Notes: a model not told the origin generated them from the letters alone. Shown: positions 9,302 through 21,062, counted from the stretch's first letter. The stretch: DNA of 64,000 nt from Enterococcus columbae DSM 7374 = ATCC 51263 (GCF_000406925.1 NZ_KE136350.1:188202-252201); one strand, 5' to 3'. Program-made: numbers and translations.

Positions 9302-10135
9302 TTATTTAATTCCACTTTGTAGTGACATTGATTCCATAAAGCTTTTTTGTGCGATTAAATATAGAATAAAGGTTGGAATCAAGGCTAATAAAGCGCCCGC
9401 AGTACCAATACCTGGATAAGTTAAATACTGACCTTGTAATAACTGTAAACCTGGTGTTATTGGCAATTTATCAATGTCGCTAATCACTATTGATGGCCAT
9501 AGAAAATCATTCCATGAACCTGTAAAACTAAATAAGGCAACTACAGTTAAAACCGGACGAATCAACGGTAAGATGATGTAATAAAAAATTTGAAATTCGT
9601 TAGCTCCATCAACCACTGCGGATTCATCTAACTCTTTTGGTATCCCCAAAATAAATTGGCGAACAAGAAAAATATTGTATACTCCAGCTGCCCCTGGTAC
9701 AATTACCGCTAAAAAAGTATTCGTCCAGCCTAGAGTATCGACAATTTTAAAATTAGGAATCAAATTCATTACACTTGGAAACATCATTGTTCCTAAAAGA
9801 ATACTAAATAACAGATCCCGTCCTTTAAAAGTCAAACGCGTATAACCATAGGCTGCAAAAGAAACGATAAATAACACTAAAACAGTATGTGACAATGAAA
9901 TAATCAAAGAATTAATGAACCATGATAATACTGGAGAGGAATCATTGCCAAAAAGTAATTTTGTGTAGTTTTCTATAGTCCAATGTTTAGGAAATAGACT
10001 AAAACCAACTTTTTGAATTTCTATATCAGACTTAAAAGAAGTTAACACTGCCCAGACTAATGGAAAAATCCAAACGAGACAGACAATTGCTAAAATAATA
10101 AATGCGATAATTTTTCCCACTCGATTCTGCTTCAT
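9302..10135 (-). CDS. CUT1 ABC sugar importer permease, MalG type
   Basis: Inner permease subunit of an oligosaccharide ABC importer. The 277-aa product has six predicted membrane helices and the EAA loop DESAVVDGANEFQIFYYIILPL that contacts the ATPase. It is 12 bp from the MalF-type gene. No ATPase gene is in this operon; a shared MsmK-type ATPase elsewhere in the genome is the usual solution for such CUT1 systems, which is inference here. Confidence 0.92.
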   Translation of the reverse strand: MKQNRVGKIIAFIILAIVCLVWIFPLVWAVLTSFKSDIEIQKVGFSLFPKHWTIENYTKLLFGNDSSPVLSWFINSLIISLSHTVLVLFIVSFAAYGYTRLTFKGRDLLFSILLGTMMFPSVMNLIPNFKIVDTLGWTNTFLAVIVPGAAGVYNIFLVRQFILGIPKELDESAVVDGANEFQIFYYIILPLIRPVLTVVALFSFTGSWNDFLWPSIVISDIDKLPITPGLQLLQGQYLTYPGIGTAGALLALIPTFILYLIAQKSFMESMSLQSGIK

Positions 10136-10147
10136 TCTTTTTTCCTC

Positions 10148-11029
10148 CTATTTTTCTAGTCTACGCATAACCACAAATTGAATAACCGAAACAACCATGA
10201 TAGCAAGTCCTAACAGAATTGCCATTGCAGAAGAAATACCTGCATAAGAATCACTGCTACCAAAAGCATTTTCTTGAATATACATCATTAACACCCGAGT
10301 AGAATTATTTGGTCCACCTTGTGTTAACATTAGTGGTTGTCCATAAATATTGAACTGTGCAATTGTCGTCATAACCGTTGTAAAAATCAATTGATTCTTA
10401 ATGCTAGGCAACACAATTTTGAAAAATTTCACAATAGCATTAGCACCATCTAAATCAGCGGCTTCTAATTGCTCTTTTGCCACCCCATTTAAGGCTGCTA
10501 CATAGATAATTAAATTTCCTCCTGAAGTCCACCAAATTGTTACTAATACTAATAAAATCCAGGCCCAAGGTTGTGTTCCGGCAAAATTAATATCTATACC
10601 AAACAAGGCTCTAATTGGACCAAATGAACGACTCTGTAAGAAGCTCCAAATAATCATGACTGCTGAAATTGCAAATAAAGTCGGTAAATATAAAACAGAT
10701 TGAAAAGTACGACTAAATTTTGGCTTTGCATGTAATCCAACTGCCAATAATAATGGAATAATGATACAGCCTGGAACTGAGAATAAGACAAAAAGTAAGG
10801 TATTTTTCATCCCATTCATAAACTGCGTATGATAAATTGAACTTTTATCAAATAAAATCGTTTTATAATTATCTAATCCAGTAAAAACCGGACTATTATA
10901 TAAATCCCAATGTGTAAAGGATACATAAATTCCAATAATAGCAGGTGCTAAGAAAAAGATTAAAAACAACAACATATGCGGGCCAATAAATAAAGCTGGC
11001 CACAGATTAAATTTCGTTTTCGACTTCAT
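10148..11029 (-). CDS. CUT1 ABC sugar importer permease, MalF type
   Basis: Partner permease of the MalG-type gene. The 293-aa product has six predicted membrane helices and the EAA loop EQLEAADLDGANAIVKFFKI followed by VLPS. It lies downstream of the binding-protein gene, from which it is separated by a hairpin with a T-run that should lower permease expression relative to the binding protein. Confidence 0.92.
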   Translation of the reverse strand: MKSKTKFNLWPALFIGPHMLLFLIFFLAPAIIGIYVSFTHWDLYNSPVFTGLDNYKTILFDKSSIYHTQFMNGMKNTLLFVLFSVPGCIIIPLLLAVGLHAKPKFSRTFQSVLYLPTLFAISAVMIIWSFLQSRSFGPIRALFGIDINFAGTQPWAWILLVLVTIWWTSGGNLIIYVAALNGVAKEQLEAADLDGANAIVKFFKIVLPSIKNQLIFTTVMTTIAQFNIYGQPLMLTQGGPNNSTRVLMMYIQENAFGSSDSYAGISSAMAILLGLAIMVVSVIQFVVMRRLEK

Positions 11030-11096
11030 TATTCTTTCCCCCTTTTATAATTAACAAACTTAAAGAATCATTGATAAAAAATAATCCCCATTCTTT

Positions 11097-11131
11097 TAAA
11101 AAAAGAGGCTGCAGATAGATTTTGCAGCCTC
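11097..11131 (-). terminator. Intra-operon terminator/attenuator after the binding-protein gene
   Basis: The minus strand reads GAGGCTGCA, a loop of about 9 nt, TGCAGCCTC, then eight T. It sits between the binding protein and the permeases, the usual site for setting high binding-protein output. Confidence 0.8.
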
Positions 11132-11151
11132 TTTACCTTCAAATTTAATAC

Positions 11152-12393
11152 TTATTGCATTTTTTGGTCTACAATTTGTTGAATTTCCCCAAAGGTATCT
11201 TTAATGTCTGCTTTACCTGTAATCATATCCCATGAACGTTTATCATATTCTGAAAAGACATAAGATAATCCGTCTTGAGTATTAATTGCAAGTGAATCTT
11301 GACCCTTTTGTGTTTTTATCAAGAAAGATTGAGGCATCTTAGCATATTCTTCATTATCTAACATCGCTAAAGCAGTTGGATTTGCACCTGATTTGATCCA
11401 TTCCAATTGATTCGATTGTAACCATGTTAAGAAATCAACCATACCTTTTTGTTTATCTTCAGAACGTTTTGTTTTTGTCTTAAACATTGCAAATTGGTCA
11501 ACCCCTGATCCTTGAACAATGTGATTTGCATCCCACTGTGGTGTGAACGTTTCTCCCCACTTGAAATCAGTAATCTTTTGCATATTACTTAACATCCATG
11601 TTCCTTCTGGTAAGAAAATTAATTTTTGATTTACAAATAGCTTATTAGCGTCTTCACCGTCTGGAACCATATAACCAGCATCAAATAATTTTTTAAATTC
11701 ACCAACTGCTTTGTATGAGTAATCATTATTAATGTTTAGCTTTTTATCTGTTAACCATTCTCCACCCATCTGTAAATAAAGATTTGAATAGTTTTGCATT
11801 CCCCAAGTATATCCATAGCTATAAATACCATCTGCCTTGGCTTTAGCACCCGCTGCTTCAATTTCTTCATAAGTAACAACACCATCATCCGTTGCTCCTG
11901 GTGCATATTTGTCCACTAAGTCTTGGTTATAATACATAACCCATGAACCCATTGTTGCCGGAATACCATATTGTTTTTTATCCACTTGACCGGTTTCCCA
12001 AGCTGCTTTTACATACTTGTCTTCATTTAAGTCTGTTCCTTTAATTAAGCTATCCCAGTTTTCAAGCATGCCTTTTTTCTGATAACTAGGTAAAGCTTCA
12101 GAAGCTACTAAAGCTAAATCAGGAACCCCTTTACCTGTCTTACCGGCCGTTGTTAATTTGGAATTAAACGTATCTGCTTGCATACTGACAATTTTCACTT
12201 TGTAAGTTTGTTTTGTTGCATTGTAATTGTCGATGGTCTTTTTAATTTTTTCACCATCAGGACCTGTTGTAGAAGACCAAAGCAAAATTTCTTTAGATTC
12301 TTTAGCGCTATCCGTTGATTTACCACAAGCTGCTAAGAAACTTGCACATACTAACATTGTTCCCAATAATTTGACAGATTTTGAGATTTTCAT
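11152..12393 (-). CDS. Sugar-binding lipoprotein of CUT1 ABC importer
   Basis: Captures the oligosaccharide outside the membrane and delivers it to the MalF/MalG-type permeases. The 413-aa product begins with a lipoprotein signal peptide (MLVCASFLAACGKS, lipobox LAAC). The rest is a bacterial solute-binding family 1 fold, including EILLWSSTTGPDGEK, GKGVPDLALV and YGIPATMGSWVMYYN. It is the first gene of the operon. Its promoter region carries a cre site over the -35 and an inverted repeat in the leader. Confidence 0.92.
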   Translation of the reverse strand: MKISKSVKLLGTMLVCASFLAACGKSTDSAKESKEILLWSSTTGPDGEKIKKTIDNYNATKQTYKVKIVSMQADTFNSKLTTAGKTGKGVPDLALVASEALPSYQKKGMLENWDSLIKGTDLNEDKYVKAAWETGQVDKKQYGIPATMGSWVMYYNQDLVDKYAPGATDDGVVTYEEIEAAGAKAKADGIYSYGYTWGMQNYSNLYLQMGGEWLTDKKLNINNDYSYKAVGEFKKLFDAGYMVPDGEDANKLFVNQKLIFLPEGTWMLSNMQKITDFKWGETFTPQWDANHIVQGSGVDQFAMFKTKTKRSEDKQKGMVDFLTWLQSNQLEWIKSGANPTALAMLDNEEYAKMPQSFLIKTQKGQDSLAINTQDGLSYVFSEYDKRSWDMITGKADIKDTFGEIQQIVDQKMQ

Positions 12394-12410
12394 AATTTAG
12401 CCTCCATATT

Positions 12411-12432
12411 CATTTTACATTCTAGTAAAATG
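12411..12432. promoter_or_regulatory. Inverted repeat, candidate operator of the ArsR-type regulator
   Basis: CATTTTAC, 6 bp, GTAAAATG forms a perfect 8-bp inverted repeat in the leader of the binding-protein gene. The half-site CATTTTAC recurs at 12619-12626, directly upstream of the regulator promoter, and GTAAAATA occurs at 12577-12584. This suggests a shared operator for both divergent units. Confidence 0.5.
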
Positions 12433-12517
12433 TATTTCATTTTAATTTGATAAGTCGTTTTATATTTTTGGATAATGTTTATTGACTTATCGCTTGCACA
12501 TTAAAATTAACACACCG

Positions 12518-12532
12518 AGAAAGCGTTGTCAA
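12518..12532 (-). promoter_or_regulatory. cre site overlapping the -35 of the glycan operon promoter
   Basis: The minus strand TGACAACGCTTTCT matches the CcpA cre consensus TGWNANCGNTNWCA at 13 of 14 positions. TTGACA (12527-12532) overlaps it and would serve as the -35, although the -10 17 bp away (TAATTT) is poor. CcpA binding here would block transcription when preferred sugars are present. Confidence 0.65.
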
Positions 12533-12630
12533 CATGATTTTTTACATGTTTTTAGAATTGTTCATTTTAAAAAAATGTAAAATAATAATCTGCAACCTAC
12601 TTAACTTTTCACAAATTTCATTTTACGATA

Positions 12631-12659
12631 TTGAAAAATAATAAAATTTAAGTTATACT
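12631..12659 (+). promoter_or_regulatory. Promoter of the ArsR-type regulator gene
   Basis: TTGAAA, 17 bp, TATACT, about 30 bp upstream of the start codon. The CATTTTAC half-site abuts the -35, consistent with autoregulation. Confidence 0.75.
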
Positions 12660-12688
12660 AATTAACAATAAACGTTAAGAAAGGTTAG

Positions 12689-13609
12689 ATGATTATGGAT
12701 TTAGCTTTAGATAAGACTTCTTTACCTGTATATGAAGCATTAGCCAACGAAACCCGATTAGAAATTTTAAACATTATCGGCAAGAATCAACGAAGCATTT
12801 CTGATATCGCTGAGGAATTAAATATTTCAAATGCGGTAATGACTAAACATATAAAAATATTGGAAAAAGCCCAGTTAATCGTCATTGAACATGGAATTGG
12901 TGAAGAATGGCGAAAAAAATACATCCGTTTAAAAGTCGACCAAATTCAAATACAATTTCCCGAAAAAATATTTCCAGATTTATCATTGCAATCTGTTAAA
13001 GTGAAAATTGGACATTTTGTTGACTTTCATGCTGAGCCTTCTTGTGGCATGGCAACAACGCAACAAATCATTGGCTCATTAGATGAACCTAAATCTTTTT
13101 TAGATCAAGATAGAGTCAATGCTAGTATCATTTGGCTAAACAATGGTTTTTTGGAATATAAAATTCCTAATCCTTTTAGTCATCAAGAACGTGTCGAAAT
13201 GTTAGATATTTCTTTAGAATTAGCTTCTGAGTTTCCAATTTCTAATAATTATTGGCCCAGTGATATTGATTTTTATTTGAATAATGTCAAAATTGGTTCT
13301 TATACTGTTCCTGGGAATTTTTCTGATGTTCGCGGAAAATATACACCAGAATGGTGGAATGATGCTTTTAGTCAATATGGTTTATTAAAACATATTCGAA
13401 TCAATCGCTATGATACTTCTATCGACGGACAAAAAGTTTCGAATTGTAACTTAAATGAAGTCGCCATCGATCACTTAGATTTTATTACTTTTAAAATTGC
13501 AGTTGATAAACAAGCAAAAAATGCTGGTGGCCTGACTGTTTTTGGTGAACAATGGGGCAATCATCCGCAAGATATTTTCTTCAATTTTTACACGGCTCAT
13601 TCTTCATAA
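12689..13609 (+). CDS. ArsR-type HTH transcriptional regulator with large C-terminal sensor domain
   Basis: Likely the local regulator of the divergent glycan operon. Residues 1-90 form an ArsR-like winged helix (ALANETRLEILNIIGKNQRSI, SDIAEELNISNAVMTKHIKIL) without the metal-binding cysteine motif. The remaining ~215 residues are beta-rich and aromatic (FHAEPSCGMATTQQIIG, PEWWNDAFSQYG, FFNFYTAHSS). I infer that this domain senses a sugar, because the gene always makes sense with its neighbours; I do not recognise a named family. An alternative ATG lies two codons downstream. It converges with the phosphatase-family gene at a shared terminator. Confidence 0.8.
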   Translation: MIMDLALDKTSLPVYEALANETRLEILNIIGKNQRSISDIAEELNISNAVMTKHIKILEKAQLIVIEHGIGEEWRKKYIRLKVDQIQIQFPEKIFPDLSLQSVKVKIGHFVDFHAEPSCGMATTQQIIGSLDEPKSFLDQDRVNASIIWLNNGFLEYKIPNPFSHQERVEMLDISLELASEFPISNNYWPSDIDFYLNNVKIGSYTVPGNFSDVRGKYTPEWWNDAFSQYGLLKHIRINRYDTSIDGQKVSNCNLNEVAIDHLDFITFKIAVDKQAKNAGGLTVFGEQWGNHPQDIFFNFYTAHSS

Positions 13610-13611
13610 AA

Positions 13612-13658
13612 AAATACCGACAAAATTTGAATGGCGTACCCAAATTTTGTCGGTATTT
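13612..13658. terminator. Bidirectional terminator between regulator and EEP-family gene
   Basis: An 18-bp stem (AAATACCGACAAAATTTG and its complement) has A-runs before and T-runs after, so it can end both convergent transcripts. Confidence 0.85.
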
Positions 13659-13660
13659 CA

Positions 13661-14737
13661 TTATTTGATTTCAAATTCCAGCGTTACAGGATTATGATCT
13701 GAATATTGGAAATGATAATCCCAAACTTTTAGCTGATTGACTTTAATCTCTTCTGACACGATAAAACCATCGACCAAATTGACATAGCTATCTTTGGTAA
13801 AAGGACGATCATTCGCGCGAACGGAAGGAATTTTGGCTGCAACAATATCCTGATTCACTAAGGTAAATCCAGCAGGAAGGGCGGCTTTTGGAAAAGCGTG
13901 TGTCCAGGTGAGCTGTTCTTGTTTCGTGCCAAATCGCTTAGGCGTATTGCCCAATAAATCATGATTATAATCACCACCAACAATGACTGCATAGCCTCTT
14001 TGTTGATAAAGCTGCATATATTTGGTTAATTTTTTGATCTGAGCGGCTTGAATCGTCGGGTCTTTCGTAAAAGCTGATAGATGTACATTGATCAGTGCTA
14101 GTTTTTTCGGCTGAGTAGCCAATACTGTCACGGTAAATGCTCGATCCAAGTCCGTAAATTTACTCAAATCAGTAGCAATCGGCAGTGAATAACGTCTGCT
14201 TTGTTCCATTGTAGCCTTACTTAAAGTCAACAATCCTGATTTGGCACTACCGATGGGCTGCGTAAAAGGATAAAATAAATAAGCTGAATCATAGTTCAAG
14301 GCAAAGCTATAATTGTAATTTGCAAAAGCTTGCGTTACCTTTTGTACTTCATTTATCTGATAGGAACGTGTCGCTAACTGATCAATTTCTTGTAGGAGAA
14401 TAAAATCAGCTTGCGTTTGCTGCAATTGTTCGATAATCCCTGCTAGATTATACTGCACATTTGCTTTACTAAATCCACGCGCATACTTGCCACCATCCAT
14501 AAAAAAGCTATAATTTTGTGGATTGGCTGCATAACCAATATTAAAAGTGGTAATCCGATAGCTTTGATTATGATTAGCTGACTGAGTGGTTTGCTCAATT
14601 TTAGCCTTTTCGATTGCTATCTTTTGGTCATCGGCAATACGCTGATAGCTCAAAAATAAATAACATATATAAGAAACTAATATAGCGAGTAGGATAACAA
14701 ATATAAAGACGATACTCCGATAAATTTTTTTCTTCAT
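13661..14737 (-). CDS. Membrane-anchored endonuclease/exonuclease/phosphatase (EEP) family protein
   Basis: Metal-dependent phosphoesterase fold. One N-terminal membrane helix (SIVFIFVILLAILVSYICYLF) anchors an extracellular domain. EEP motifs visible are ITTFNIGY, LLQEID, NVHLSAF, GGDYNHD and the C-terminal SDHNPV, which cover the catalytic Asn, Glu, Asp and His positions. Substrate (nucleic acid, phospholipid or inositol phosphate) is unknown. I chose the ATG at 14737, which overlaps the stop of the upstream gene as ATGA and follows AAGAGGAA, over a longer frame starting at 14830. Confidence 0.82.
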   Translation of the reverse strand: MKKKIYRSIVFIFVILLAILVSYICYLFLSYQRIADDQKIAIEKAKIEQTTQSANHNQSYRITTFNIGYAANPQNYSFFMDGGKYARGFSKANVQYNLAGIIEQLQQTQADFILLQEIDQLATRSYQINEVQKVTQAFANYNYSFALNYDSAYLFYPFTQPIGSAKSGLLTLSKATMEQSRRYSLPIATDLSKFTDLDRAFTVTVLATQPKKLALINVHLSAFTKDPTIQAAQIKKLTKYMQLYQQRGYAVIVGGDYNHDLLGNTPKRFGTKQEQLTWTHAFPKAALPAGFTLVNQDIVAAKIPSVRANDRPFTKDSYVNLVDGFIVSEEIKVNQLKVWDYHFQYSDHNPVTLEFEIK

Positions 14738-15099
14738 TTTTTCCTCTTTTCCATTGTCAAATAATAGCTTTCTTCGATTAACGGGATTAATTCTTCTAAA
14801 GTAATTGCTGTTAGATGGATGCTGAGCCAATAGTTTTTATTCATGTGGTAGGCTGGATAATAGCCAGGCTGCAAGCGTAAAAGTTCAATTAATTCCGGGT
14901 TTAATTTAACATTTAGGATTGGCCAAGTTTCTTGCTTGTCTATATTAAACACGCTTGGGTAAACCTCCATATAAAGGGCATACCATTTCTTATTTTTTAA
15001 ATGTCTAAAAACGGCATACTCCGGATGTTTTTTGAATAAATACTCCGGCTTGGTTGAAAAACGTTGGTCAAGCCAAGTAAATAGGGCTGTCTTATCCAT
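14734..15099 (-). CDS. MmcQ/YjbR family protein
   Basis: Small protein with a double-wing DNA-binding-like fold; function not established. The 121-aa product shows family features KHPEYAVFRHLKNKKWYALYM, WPILNVKLNPE, and PAYHMNKNYWLSIHL. I chose ATG 15099 because GGGAAAGGAA lies upstream of it; an in-frame GTG exists four codons earlier. It overlaps the EEP gene by 4 bp, so the two are translationally coupled. Confidence 0.85.
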   Translation of the reverse strand: MDKTALFTWLDQRFSTKPEYLFKKHPEYAVFRHLKNKKWYALYMEVYPSVFNIDKQETWPILNVKLNPELIELLRLQPGYYPAYHMNKNYWLSIHLTAITLEELIPLIEESYYLTMEKRKK

Positions 15100-15143
15100 T
15101 TCCTTTCCCACTTTCTATATAAGTCTACTTGCTCATTCTACAC

Positions 15144-15190
15144 AAAAATACCAACCTTTTCTAAACTCAATTTTAGAAAAGGTTGATATT
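15144..15190 (-). terminator. Terminator downstream of gyrA
   Basis: The stem CAACCTTTTCTAAA and its complement is followed on the minus strand by T residues (15144-15148). It ends the yaaA-recF-gyrB-gyrA operon. Confidence 0.8.
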
Positions 15191-15200
15191 CTCTTACCTA

Positions 15201-15216
15201 TGTTTCACGTGAAACA
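15201..15216. promoter_or_regulatory. parS site downstream of gyrA
   Basis: A perfect 16-bp parS palindrome TGTTTCACGTGAAACA, 3 bp beyond the gyrA stop codon. Predicted ParB loading site. Confidence 0.92.
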
Positions 15217-15219
15217 AAA

Positions 15220-17694
15220 TTATTCTGCTGCATTTTCGCCGGTTGTTTCTGTAACTTCTTCGTCTTCTTCCGGCTCAACCGTTGCCATAGTCACTACTTT
15301 GGTATCCTCTTCCATCTTCATCAGACGAACGCCAAGTGTAGCACGTCCGGTTTGTGAGACAGAATCGACATTAAAGCGGATAATCACTCCTTTATCGGTA
15401 ATGACTAAAATATCCTCACTACCATCGACGGTTGTTAAGCCTGCCAATGGGCCATTTTTCTCGGTGATATTCGCTGTTTTAATTCCTTTACCACCACGGC
15501 CCTTAATTGGATATTCGCTAGCGGCTGTTCGTTTACCATAGCCATTTTCAGTAATCACTAGGACTTCTTGATTTTCTTTCATGACTGCACTGCCGACAAC
15601 ATAGTCATCCTCACGCAGCTTAATACCTCGTACACCGGCAGCTGTTCGACCCATATCACGAACCTGAGTTTCAGCAAAGGTTACGGAATAACCATCATGG
15701 GTACCGATAATAATCGTATCTTCGCCATGTGTTTCTAAAATATTTACTAATTCATCACCATCTTTTAGACCGATAGCAATTAAACCGTTACTACGAATAT
15801 TGGCAAAAGCAGTAACCTCTGTTCGTTTCACCACACCATATTTTGTCGTAAAGAATAGATATTTGCCTTCTTCTGGTGTTGATGAAACTGGGATAATCGC
15901 TTGAATTTTCTCATTAGAATCAATGCCTAATAGGTTAATGACCGGAATTCCCTTGGCTGTTCGACCATATTCTGGAATTTCATAGCCTTTTGCTTTATAA
16001 ACTTTCCCTTGATTGGTGAAGAATAATAAAGTGTCGTGCGTTGAACTAGAAACTAGGGTTTTGACAAAGTCTTCATCATGGACACCCATTCCTTGAACCC
16101 CACGGCCTCCTCGACGTTGCGCACGGAATTCACTCTTAGCCACTCGTTTGATATAACCGTTATTCGTTAAAGTGAGAACGACTTCTTCTTCTTCAATCAA
16201 GTCTTCATCTTCTAAGCTTAAAACTTCACCCACTAGTAGCTCAGTTCTGCGGTCATCGCCAAAGCGACTACCAATTTCACCTAATTCTGTTCGGATAATT
16301 TCCACTACTCGTTCAGGCTTAGCTAAAATATCAGCTAAATCAGCGATAAAAGCCAATAATTCTTGATATTCATTTTCGATTTTTTCACGTTCCAAACCGG
16401 TCAATCGACGTAAACGCATATCCAAAATGGCTTGTGCCTGACGGTCTGATAAAGCAAAACGTTCAATCATCGTCGCTTTCGCCTCATCATCAGAATTAGA
16501 GCTACGAATAATATGGATAATTTCATCAATATGATCTAAAGCAATACGCAAACCTTCTAAAATATGCGCGCGTGCTTCAGCTTTTTTCTTATCAAATTCC
16601 GTTCGTCTAGTGATGACTTCTTTTTGGAATTCAATATAATCAATTAAGATTCGTTTTAAGCCTAGGATTTTAGGAATTCCTTTTTCAATCGCTAGCATAT
16701 TGATTCCAAATGATGATTGCAAAGCTGTTAGCTTATAAAGATTATTTAAGATAACAGATGCACTCACATCTCTACGTACATCAATAACAATTCGCATACC
16801 TTCACGGCTAGATTCATCGCGTAAATCGGTAATTCCTTCAATTCGTTTGTCTCGATGCAATTCCGAGATTCTTTCGATTAACTTAGCCTTATTCACCATA
16901 TAAGGGAGTTCAGTAACCAAAATACGTTCCTTACCGTTTGCAAGTTGTGTAATCTCTACCTTACCGCGAACCGTAATCGAACCTTTCCCCGTTTCATAAG
17001 CCCGACGAATCCCAGATTTTCCCATCACTAAGCCACCGGTTGGAAAATCTGGACCTGGCAAGACCTCCATTAGTTCACTAGTGGTTACTTCTGGATTATC
17101 CATCACTAGATTGATGGCCGCAATAACTTCGCGTAAATTATGTGGAGGAATATTGGTAGCCATCCCAACGGCAATCCCAGTCGTTCCGTTCACCAATAGA
17201 TTTGGAAAACGTGAAGGTAAAACAACGGGTTCGGTTTCAGAATCATCATAGTTTCCTTGAAAATCAACGGTATTTTTATTAATATCTCGAATCATTTCCA
17301 AGGCAAGCTTACTCATTCTCGCTTCAGTATAACGCATCGCCGCCGCACTATCGCCATCGACTGAGCCGAAGTTTCCGTGACCATCCACCAACATATTGCG
17401 GTAGCTAAATGGTTGCGCCATCCGTACCATGGATTCATAAATCGCACTGTCCCCATGTGGATGGTATTTACCCATAACATCCCCAACGATACGTGCGGAT
17501 TTTTTGTGGGGTTTATCTGGCGTTACTCCTAGTTCATTCATACCGTAAAGGATTCGACGGTGAACAGGCTTTAAGCCATCACGTACATCAGGCAAAGCCC
17601 GAGATACAATTACACTCATGGCATAATCAATAAAAGAGGTTTTCATCTCACTGGCTAGATTGACGTCATGAATATTTTTTCTTTGGTCTTCCAT
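15220..17694 (-). CDS. gyrA: DNA gyrase subunit A
   Basis: Breakage-reunion subunit of gyrase, which introduces negative supercoils. The 824-aa product has family length. The quinolone-resistance region reads [16 protein letters not shown] with Ser and Glu at the usual susceptible positions. The catalytic Tyr lies in [12 protein letters not shown]. The C-terminal beta-pinwheel carries the gyrase-specific box ([12 protein letters not shown]), and the tail is acidic. It follows gyrB by 25 bp in the conserved yaaA-recF-gyrB-gyrA order. Confidence 0.98.
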   Translation of the reverse strand: MEDQRKNIHDVNLASEMKTSFIDYAMSVIVSRALPDVRDGLKPVHRRILYGMNELGVTPDKPHKKSARIVGDVMGKYHPHGDSAIYESMVRMAQPFSYRNMLVDGHGNFGSVDGDSAAAMRYTEARMSKLALEMIRDINKNTVDFQGNYDDSETEPVVLPSRFPNLLVNGTTGIAVGMATNIPPHNLREVIAAINLVMDNPEVTTSELMEVLPGPDFPTGGLVMGKSGIRRAYETGKGSITVRGKVEITQLANGKERILVTELPYMVNKAKLIERISELHRDKRIEGITDLRDESSREGMRIVIDVRRDVSASVILNNLYKLTALQSSFGINMLAIEKGIPKILGLKRILIDYIEFQKEVITRRTEFDKKKAEARAHILEGLRIALDHIDEIIHIIRSSNSDDEAKATMIERFALSDRQAQAILDMRLRRLTGLEREKIENEYQELLAFIADLADILAKPERVVEIIRTELGEIGSRFGDDRRTELLVGEVLSLEDEDLIEEEEVVLTLTNNGYIKRVAKSEFRAQRRGGRGVQGMGVHDEDFVKTLVSSSTHDTLLFFTNQGKVYKAKGYEIPEYGRTAKGIPVINLLGIDSNEKIQAIIPVSSTPEEGKYLFFTTKYGVVKRTEVTAFANIRSNGLIAIGLKDGDELVNILETHGEDTIIIGTHDGYSVTFAETQVRDMGRTAAGVRGIKLREDDYVVGSAVMKENQEVLVITENGYGKRTAASEYPIKGRGGKGIKTANITEKNGPLAGLTTVDGSEDILVITDKGVIIRFNVDSVSQTGRATLGVRLMKMEEDTKVVTMATVEPEEDEEVTETTGENAAE

Positions 17695-17719
17695 TACAAG
17701 TTTCTCCTCCTATCGATTA

Positions 17720-19672
<1,953 letters not shown>

Positions 19673-20791
19673 TTACGCTCCTTTAATAATTTTTCCTTGA
19701 TCGACATAGTAGATTTCAGGCTCTACTGTCATTTTATTTTTTAAATGTTCTAAAGTTGTAGTCGTTAAAAAAGTTTGGACCTTATTTTCAATCGCTTCTA
19801 ACAAATGCATCTGGCGCACATCATCTAATTCGCTCATCACATCATCTAATAACAAAATCGGATATTCACCCGTTTCTTCGTGCATCAAATCAATTTCCGC
19901 CAGCTTAACACTTAAAGCCGTTGTTCGTTGCTGACCTTGTGAGCCAAAATTCTGAACATTTTTTTCATTGATAAAAAAAGCCAAATCATCCCGATGTGGA
20001 CCGACTAAAGTCATTTGACGATATTTTTCTTTATCCTTCACCTTAGCTAGTGCTTGTTGATACTTTTCCTGAATGATTGCCAAATCATCCGTACCTTCAA
20101 AGTCCACGGTTGAGCTATAGTGAATCGTGAGTGTTTCTTTAGATTGACTAATTTTTTGATGCAGTTGATTGGCCCAATTTTCTAAACGCTGCGCAAATCT
20201 TTGCCGCGTCAATAAAACCTTACTGCCAGCTTCAACTAACTGCTCAGTTAAAATACTTAAATACAGTTCATCCGTCGCCTTTTGCTCAGCCATTTGTTTT
20301 AAATATTGATTACGCTGCTTTAAAATTTTTTGATACTGCTGCAAATCATACAGATAAACGGCATTCATTTGGCCGATTTCCATATCTAAAAATTTTCGGC
20401 GTAACTGTGGACTGCCTTTGACCAAAGAGAGATCCTCTGGCGCAAATAAAATAACGTTTAATTGACCGATATAGCTACTCAATTTCTTTTGTTCGATATG
20501 ATTAACCTTTGTTTTACGACCTTTTTTGGTCAAAAATAATTCTAATGGAATCTGCTGATGACCTCTTTTTACCTCACCAGCTACATAAGCCTCGGTACAA
20601 TCCCAGTGAATCAATTCCTGTTCATTGGTCGTTCGGTGACTTCTAGTCATCGCTAAAGCAAAGATGCTTTCTAAAATATTGGTTTTTCCTTGGGCGTTAT
20701 TACCAAGAAAAATAACTAATTTTTTAGAAAAATCCAAGCTAAGCTCGGTATAATTACGGAACTGCTTTAATTGCAAATTAGTCAGCAGCAT
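19673..20791 (-). CDS. recF: DNA replication and repair protein RecF
   Basis: SMC-like ATPase that loads RecA at gaps. The 372-aa product has Walker A FLGNNAQGKTNILESI, signature GSQGQQRTTALSVKLAE and Walker B ILLLDDVMSELD. I chose the ATG at 20791 (MLLTNLQLKQFRNY), which matches family N-termini and follows AAAGGGG. A longer frame to 20845 adds 18 residues read from inside yaaA. It overlaps yaaA by 14 bp, indicating translational coupling. Confidence 0.96.
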   Translation of the reverse strand: MLLTNLQLKQFRNYTELSLDFSKKLVIFLGNNAQGKTNILESIFALAMTRSHRTTNEQELIHWDCTEAYVAGEVKRGHQQIPLELFLTKKGRKTKVNHIEQKKLSSYIGQLNVILFAPEDLSLVKGSPQLRRKFLDMEIGQMNAVYLYDLQQYQKILKQRNQYLKQMAEQKATDELYLSILTEQLVEAGSKVLLTRQRFAQRLENWANQLHQKISQSKETLTIHYSSTVDFEGTDDLAIIQEKYQQALAKVKDKEKYRQMTLVGPHRDDLAFFINEKNVQNFGSQGQQRTTALSVKLAEIDLMHEETGEYPILLLDDVMSELDDVRQMHLLEAIENKVQTFLTTTTLEHLKNKMTVEPEIYYVDQGKIIKGA

Positions 20792-21020
20792 CCGTTTTAG
20801 CCCCTTTAGCAGCCATGAAAAAAGTACCTTCTCCAGGTACTTCAAGCATCATGCCAGCATATAATTTACGACCACGGCGATTTTCTAACTCACCATCAAC
20901 ATAAACTGGATTTTCAGCTAAATACCATTTGGCTTGACCGCCACTTGAAATAATATTGGCCTCTTTTAATACTTGACCAAGTGTCATATATTCAGTTTCT
21001 AAGAAAATTTTTTGTTTCAT
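20778..21020 (-). CDS. yaaA: S4-domain RNA-binding protein YaaA
   Basis: Small S4-like RNA-binding protein that lies between dnaN and recF in most Firmicutes. The product has LGQVLKEANIISSGGQAKWYL and ENRRGRKLYAGM. Start is ambiguous: ATG 21020 has GAGG 6 bp upstream, and ATG 21026 is two codons earlier. In this genome dnaN is separated from it by an MFS gene and two repeat arrays, so it has lost its usual promoter source. Confidence 0.9.
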   Translation of the reverse strand: MKQKIFLETEYMTLGQVLKEANIISSGGQAKWYLAENPVYVDGELENRRGRKLYAGMMLEVPGEGTFFMAAKGAKTDAAD

Positions 21021-21056
21021 TTTCATCCTCAATTCTCTTTAGGGCATATAGGTATA

Positions 21057-21062
21057 TTATAC
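21057..21062 (-). promoter_or_regulatory. Possible -10 for yaaA-recF-gyrBA
   Basis: TATAAT on the minus strand about 37 bp upstream of yaaA. The -35 region (TTGTTT at 16 bp) is weak. With dnaN displaced, some promoter is needed here. Confidence 0.4.
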
